From the NCBI GenBank assembly GCA_036346275.1, contig CM070719.1:2666001-2730000 (forward strand): a stretch of 64,000 bases of DNA, written 5' to 3'. The notes beneath the pieces are model-generated. The model did no database searches, had not been told where the DNA came from, and saw nothing but the letters and a program-made list of their open reading frames with translations. Each line of letters starts with the position of its first letter. Position 1 is the stretch's first letter. The stretch comes from Otatea glauca (Eukaryota > Streptophyta > Magnoliopsida > Poales > Poaceae). A program made the position numbers and the translations under genes. Below, in pieces: positions 58,194 through 64,000 of the stretch.

Positions 58194-61100
58194 ATGACGA
58201 CATACAGGGTGTGCTGCTTCCTCCGGCGGTTCAGGGCGGCGTCGAACGAGTCGTCTGAGGCTATCAGGGACGTGTTCGAGGCGTACGACGACGACGGCGT
58301 GCTCGGGGAGGAGGCGGTCAAGAGGTTCCTCAGGGAGGTGCAGGGGGAGGTGGCCAGCGGCGTCGAGGCGGCGGCAAGGGAGGTGATGGCCTTCGCGGCG
58401 GAGCATAGACTGCTCAAGAAGGGAGGCCTCACCGTCGAGGACTTCTACCGCTGGCTCTGCAGCGACGCCAACGCCGCGCTCGATCCTCGCCGAGGGGTAA
58501 CTCTTCTCTTTCCTCTTTTTCGCTTGTCACCAATCAAAAATAAGTAAATTTAGCAAAAATGTTTATATATCATGTCATATGTCGCATAAAATAAACTGCA
58601 CAAATATAAGTTGCATTCAGTTCCGAATTTCCAATCCTGATGCTTAGTGTTTTATTTCCGAGGGAATCTAGGAGAAAATTGAGTGTTTTTTTTGCTAAAT
58701 AACACTTAAATTTTGAGCCTTCAGATATAGATCTATTAGGTAAAATCAGTTTGCCTCCTCTCCTCATATTTGAGTACTATTTATCGAGGAGTACTCAATT
58801 TTTTAGATCTTGGATGAGGAACATTATTCTTTTCTGCATAGCTTTTTTACATCAATTATATACTAATTTTACATAAATTAAATTATGTAAAAATAGCATG
58901 ATAATTTGTAAAAAAGAACATTATTCATTTATGTATGACCTTTTTTATATCAATTATATACTAGTTTTACACAAATTAAATTATTAAAAATAATGTGTAA
59001 AAAAAGAGCAAAACAAACTATAAGGGACACAACAAACAAAAACTTGGATCACAAAGTTGGACATGGCTATTCATGCAAATCTGGGAAAAAAAAACTTTTT
59101 TACTGTGCTACTCATGGCCGTAATTGTTAGTTGATTGTGTTTTATGCATCACAGAGTATAAAACAAGGCATTAATTATTACTCCCACTTTTTAAGACAAA
59201 TCTACACATAACTTTCATGTATTCAATCTAAATATTTAAAAAGATATCCATAGCCAAAGACTTAAAAGTTGAGTATGTTTCTACGCATCACCCCTAAATA
59301 CAAGTTGAACAAATCTTGAAGCAAATGAAGGGGTAAGTAATCACCATCTATCATTCATTTATATTTTAATATTTATGCAACTTTTAAAATGTGATGCTTA
59401 GAAGCACCTCCCTCAAAAGTTTGATTGCACATATCCCAAACTAGCATGTTTCTATGAATCGGAGAAGTAGTTGATTAAGTTATTGATATACGGAATTATA
59501 GATCACTAACTGATCGATTATTAGGATAGTAATTTTAGTCGTCGCAGAATTTTAGAAAAGAAGAGGGTAGTTTATCTAAAAGATAAAGCGTTACATTAGG
59601 TCAATATGGTGCAGTTTTAGTTGCGACTCATCAGTGATGAGTACTGTGGATCAATATTTAGGCACATGTGCAATGTCGATCCCCTAGGCCTAGCTAAGCT
59701 AGCCATATTATATATAAAAAAAACAGTGTCAAGCATGTGTATGTACAAATTAATGACCCATGCTGGAGGGTGACACCAAGATTAAGATTGGTCGACTAGC
59801 CAGCTCTAGCTAGAAGAATTTCAACTCTTTTCTTTTCTTTTCTTTTCTTTTTTCTTTTCTTTTCTGATGTCTTCTCTTTTTTTTTTCTTCTCTCATTTAA
59901 TTATTTGAAAGAAGCGTGGTACGTTGGCGATCATCATTTGATAGTGAAGCTATTTAAGATTGCTCATGATTATGTATTTATGTGATTGATGAAAATTAAG
60001 TTTAACCATTCGGTAGCCCAGATTGGGATAAGAGTGGATTTGGTTAGGATTTAGTTCAATTTATATTAAACTAGCATCTTGGACGCGGTGTGCCACGCCG
60101 CGGGTACCGTCTTACACACAAGAAAGTTGAGTTTTTTTTTCGGGAAAAAGGCTTAAACTTAATGGTAAAAAAAAGCGGGAAGAAATATATGTTTTTTTTC
60201 GGGAAGAAGGATCCGTACGGTTTTTTTTCCTGACTGAAAAGGACCTAAACGTAATTTTGATTCTGTGGAAAAGGACCCGAGCGCAAGCATTAAAAACGCA
60301 TAAAGGACTTAAGTGTGATATATATTTTTTTTGGAAAAAAAGGACCTATTCGTAACGTAAAAGGGCCTAGACGTAATTTTGATTCTGTGGAAAAAGACCC
60401 AAGCGCAAGCTTTAAAAACGCATAAAGGGTCAAATCGTAATATATATTCTTTATCGGGAAGAAGGGCCTGTTTGTAATTTTTTTACAAACAAGGACCTGA
60501 TTGTAATTTTTTTGTAAAAAAAAGGACCTATCCGTAAATATTTTTCAGCTCGGCTCGCAACTCGAGCCGAGCCGCGAGCCGAGCCGGCTCCGGCGACACG
60601 TGGATGCCCTCCCCATCCAGGGATTCTTCCAAGTATAGTAGGGTTATAATTCTACTTATATATCCGGAGAGACCTGGTTCGGATCGCACGTCGACATCGG
60701 TATATGTTACAGCAGCATAAACAAACTATAATAAAATAGTGAAAAGAACTATATGAGCAAACGCTTTACACTCTGGATTAGTAGCAGTAGTTTTAGTTCA
60801 GCTCATGCATAAGGAGTAGATGAAACCGAATCACTTCCTATATATGTTTTGATGAACTTATATACAGCTTCAAGTTTTGTTCTTCTTTAGAAAAGGCAAT
60901 CGCGTGTGTGTGATTTTTTTTTTTTGTCTCGAGACGTCACATTTGTGGTTAATTAGGCCACTAATTAAGGTACACAATTTTATGGCATACTTTAGGAAGC
61001 TACATCACCGTCCTCCGTTATGTTAATGTTTAGTTAGTTTGGTATGCTTGTAATATATCGCAAAAGTGTCATTTGAATACGAACAAGACGAGATAAAGTC

Positions 61101-64000
61101 AGATCGACATGGATTAATTACTTTCTACATGTGAATCCGGCACCTCGGGTTTTATCTGTTTTTATTCTTCTTCGTTGCCACTTTTTAAATTATTTTTTTA
61201 GAAAATCTCTCCATACGAGCATATAATTTCTCATAAGAAAAGGAGAAGAAAAAAAGAATGTAACGGAGAAATTGTGGTGGTGGAGAGGTGCAGGTTCAGC
61301 AGGACATGAGCTCGCCGCTGTCGCACTACTTCATCTACACGGGGCACAACTCGTACCTGACGGGGAACCAGCTGAGTAGCGGCTGCAGCGAGGCGCCCAT
61401 CGTCAAGGCCCTCCTCCACGGCGTCAGGGTCATCGAGCTCGACCTGTGGCCCAACGCCACCAAGGATCAAGTCGAGGTCCTCCACGGCAGGTGCCCACAT
61501 GTCCTCCTCCCCGCTGCACCGGCCTTTCCTTTCTAAGTTTAGCTAAAACTAGAACTAGGCACTATGCTACACCGGATGAATTTTGATTAAGTGATTAGAT
61601 GGCAAAAGCAACCTAACGGTGGATGACACTTTTTCTTTGGCGAAACCTTAAAAAATTTAAGAAAAACCGAAATAATCCAAATTTTAGAATTCGTGGGGTC
61701 ATCTCGCATAAACGGAGAATGAGAACAAGATTTCGAAAAATCGTTAGGTTTTACTGCGAAAATTTCGTGACCACGTTTTTTTTCCAAAAAAAAAAGGCTC
61801 GATTCAGGTTTGGATACAAAACACCGGAACTACGAGGTTGTTTTTGCAAACAAGCAGGTGGAGAGCTTTTTTAGCAATTTTCCAAAACTATGAGCTCTTT
61901 TTGCAAAGAGCTGAAGCAAGATGCTTTGCAAATTTCTCGGATCCGCAGGACCTCTTTTTTTTTTTGTTGCAAAAGTGCCGGTGCAGATCCGAGGCAAAAT
62001 TTCTAAACAGGGTCTTTTCCGCAAACAGCCGGCGAGGAGTTTTTTTTTAAAAAAAAAAGCTGACGTGGGGTGGGCCAAGGACGGGCCGATTCCTTTCAAC
62101 ATAATATATGTAATGTAATATATATATTGGCTACTGAACACTGGCTTTGATGGCATTCGTTGAGATAGACACGTATACCTTGGAACGAAAGTTTGTCAAA
62201 TGGGTACAGGACTGAGACCCTGTTTTATTTCGATTTTTTCACTGACTTAAAAGCAGAAAAGTTAAAGTCGAGACAAACGACTGACTTTTAAGTCGGATTT
62301 AAAAAAACCAAAAGCCTCCATATAACTATAAGCCAAAAGTCAGGTGAGAGATGCTTTTTTGGGATTTTTTAGATGAAATAACCCTTTGTCATTTGAAGTC
62401 TTCAAATTTACCCACCAAATGCCATAATATATAAACTCAAGAATCATTCTTCCATGTCCTCATTTCTCCTCGTCTTCTCTTGCTCCCCTGTGCGACATGC
62501 TTTCCCTCCGTCGCTCCGGTCTCTGTCGTCCCCGACCTCCTTCGTCCTCCGCCGTCCCCAGCCTCCTCCTTCCTCCTCCATCTACCGGGATCCGGCGCGG
62601 CGTGGGTTGAGGCGGTCAAACCCGAGTTTGGAGCAGCGAGAGGCTACAGGGTCCGAGCGTGGCGCAGGTGGAGCTGAACTAATCCGGTCGTAGCACGATG
62701 GGAGGCGGGTGGAGGCGGTCGGCTCTAGTGCATCAAGAGGCGACCGGATCCAGCGTGGCGTGGATGGAGACGGGTGGATGCGGCCGAATCTAGCGCCGCA
62801 AGAGGCGACTGGATCCGTCTCATCGAGCACCTCAGTATATGTTTTTATTTAGTTTAACGAGAATTTAGAATTGTTATGATATTTTCAGTCTGAGAAGAGT
62901 TCAAAATTGCCATGTAGTAAGAGTTTCAAGTTGATAAATAATTATACTCAGAATGAAGTTTGATCTCAAGATTAATCTATGTTTTTCAATACGACATTCG
63001 ATGAAAAAAGTATGAAATATTTTTATTAGATAAATCAGTACATAAGAAAAGTCCTTACAACCTTAAAGGATATTTCAAACTTTCTAGCAATAAGCTACAC
63101 CATCCAACCCATAAAAAAATCAGATACCAAATAACATGTCTTGGTTTAAAAGCCCGTTAAGCCAAAAAGCTAACTTTAAATCAAAAGCCAAAAAATTTAA
63201 GCCGAAACAAACAGGGCCTGAATTGAAGGTTGGTCCTCCAAGAATAATGGATGGCATCGACCCATCCGCAGTGCCGGCGCTCATCGGCTCCGGCACGGCA
63301 CGGCCGGCGGCCATGGCGCGCGCGCACGGGAGACAGAGGAGGCCGGGCACACGGTTCGGTGCCGACCTCCGTCCGATCGAGCTTCTGTGGCCGAGATTGA
63401 CGTGACGGCCTTCTTTCAGAAAAACCCCTATAAGTAGTACTGTAGTACTTACTGTCGTTTACGTCCGGCTTGGACCGCGGAGAAATTCGCGATCATGGCC
63501 TGGGTCTCCTTGACTGTTGGATCAATATTCTGCGGCCAGATATACGGATTTAAAAAAAGATAAGAGTAGTAGACGAGGCATTTTACAAAAGGGACCCTTT
63601 AATTACTCAGCCTTTCCCCACTCCCGCCAGCTTGGTTCGGGCGGCGGCGGCGGAAGGAGCGGACGCTCGCGAGGTGGCGGAACTCCGGCGTCTGACATTG
63701 TACCTTCTTCCATGTGCGGTGGGACCGGCCGTCAATATGGTGGCCTCTACTCGGCGGCGCAGGCACCGTGCGGCGGCAGTGGAGTACCTTTGGCCGGACG
63801 GCCGTACGAACGCAAGAACTCCATGACGGTAGAGAAATCGACCGAGTAAATCGAAACGTAGACCATGCCTAGTTAACCACGGGCAGCAAGCACAATGGTT
63901 GGTTCAATTCCTCAAACTAACTCTGGTGAGGTGATGGTGGATCTGCATTTGAAGGACATGGACGTCGCCGGTGGAGCTCATCAAATGCCTCGAGGCCGTC
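58194..64000 (+). CDS. Phosphoinositide-specific phospholipase C (plant PI-PLC), 3' end outside window
   Basis: Seen: exon 1 at 58194-58496 (101 aa, donor GTAACT), exon 2 at 61294-61490 (after GTGCAG, donor GTGCCC), exon 3 from 63955 (after TTTGAAG). The junctions read in frame: DPRRG, VQQDMSSPLSHYF, LHGR, TWTSPVELIKCLEAV. Exon 1 is the degenerate EF-hand-like N-terminus (MTTYRVCCFLRRFRAASNES, VFEAYDDDGVLGEEAVKRFL). Exon 2 holds the X-domain catalytic core: YTGHNSYL (first catalytic His), ELDLWPN (Glu and Asp) and LHGR (second catalytic His). Family knowledge: it cleaves phosphatidylinositol 4,5-bisphosphate at the plasma membrane in a Ca-dependent manner. The in-frame ATG at 58161 would add 11 residues; 58194 fits the family start. 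The rest of X, the Y and C2 domains must lie beyond 64000. Both introns (2.8 and 2.5 kb) contain transposon sequence. Confidence 0.93.
59824..59895 (+). repeat. (TTTTC)n microsatellite
   Basis: Repeated CTTTT units with small interruptions, inside intron 1 of the phospholipase gene. Confidence 0.85.
60071..60650 (-). mobile_element. Helitron-like element, 3' end on the minus strand
   Basis: On the minus strand the sequence ends with a hairpin, GCGGCGTGGCACACCGC (60107-60091 approx.), then GTCCAAGATG and CTAG, followed by host T. Hairpin, short spacer and CTRR before T form the Helitron 3' signature. The 5' end could not be fixed; the border at 60650 is approximate. No coding. It lies in intron 1 of the phospholipase gene. 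Confidence 0.5.
60235..60475 (+). repeat. 122-bp tandem duplication
   Basis: GTAATTTTGATTCTGTGG starts at 60251 and again at 60373, with AAAAACGCATAAAGG at the same offset in each copy. Shorter GGACCTA...CGTAA words continue the pattern on both sides. Confidence 0.85.
61491..62210. other. Phospholipase C intron 2, proximal part
   Basis: Contains A/T homopolymer runs at 61779-61795, 61953-61965 and 62041-62058. The words TTTGCAAA and GCAAACA alternate, resembling a degraded repeat. No coding. Confidence 0.35.
62216..63218. mobile_element. PIF-like non-autonomous element in phospholipase C intron 2
   Basis: The left end GACCCTGTTTTATTTCG and right end CCGAAACAAACAGGGCC are imperfect inverted repeats, flanked by TGA on both sides (62213-62215 and 63219-63221). 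The centre, 62460-62830, is GC-rich with a degenerate tandem unit of about 65 bp (GCGTGG...GGTGGATGCGG...AAGAGGCGACTGGATCC). No transposase is found. Confidence 0.6.
63222..63954. other. Phospholipase C intron 2, distal part
   Basis: A GC-rich block at 63625-63850 has open frames in more than one phase but no recognised domain. As it precedes the exon 3 acceptor in the same intron, it is probably non-coding or captured sequence. Confidence 0.4.

Noticed and set aside
63517..63849. Possible exon of phospholipase C in intron 2
   Set aside because: The exon 2 to exon 3 junction (LHGR to TWTSPVELIKC) already matches the family without extra residues.

Overview
The window is nuclear DNA of a flowering plant, almost certainly a grass. 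Three things point there: plant-specific intron-containing genes, GC-rich first exons beside AT-rich intergenic DNA, and a grass-type transposon load (SIRE-like solo LTR, Ty3/gypsy elements with LTRs starting TGTAACATCCC, Stowaway, PIF/Harbinger, hAT and Mutator-type MITEs). I cannot name the species.

Four cellular genes are supported by homology and by splice sites whose phases agree. (1) Minus strand, 1293-5373: a U-box/ARM-repeat E3 ubiquitin ligase of the PUB12-14/SPL11 group, four exons, 607 aa; intron 1 carries half of a Ty1/copia element. (2) Minus strand, 33752-36306: HCF106/TatB of the thylakoid twin-arginine translocase, six exons, 249 aa. (3) Minus strand, 44897-45452: a small protein with two CxxC pairs, At4g08330-like, two exons, 142 aa, with a TATA box. 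(4) Plus strand, 58194 to beyond the window end: a plant phosphoinositide-specific phospholipase C; exons 1-2 and the first 46 bases of exon 3 are present, and both introns contain transposons.

Most of the rest is mobile DNA. 6650-8655 is LTR-like. A 2.6-kb PIF/Harbinger element (8656-11264, TAA duplication) follows. 11378-30480 is one compound block: a minus-strand Ty1/copia element (278-bp LTRs) with an 11.4-kb minus-strand Ty3/gypsy element (11539-22921, duplication GTATG) in its 3' LTR, and a 2.5-kb solo LTR (27514-30020, duplication GTCCG) in an inverted duplication of its 5' end. Around HCF106 lie two copies of one PIF-type MITE in opposite orientation and a 2.6-kb hAT element (36632-39217, duplication ATAACTAG). 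39740-42157 is the 3' half of another copia element. 46949-47635 is a solo LTR related to a gag-only gypsy element at 51909-56075 (duplication GTGTG). The approach to the phospholipase gene carries an hAT-like and a Mutator-like MITE only 83 bp apart.

The four genes serve separate pathways (ubiquitination, thylakoid protein export, an uncharacterised zinc-ribbon-like protein, lipid signalling) and do not form an operon or cluster. I found no candidate for a new defence or metabolic system. The unusual signals are structural: the palindromic zigzag at the 5' end of the copia element, LTR-pair indels concentrated in GC-rich CG/CHG sequence while AT-rich stretches stay almost identical, a hexamer-rich gag-only retroelement, and a Helitron-like piece with a 122-bp tandem duplication inside the phospholipase gene.
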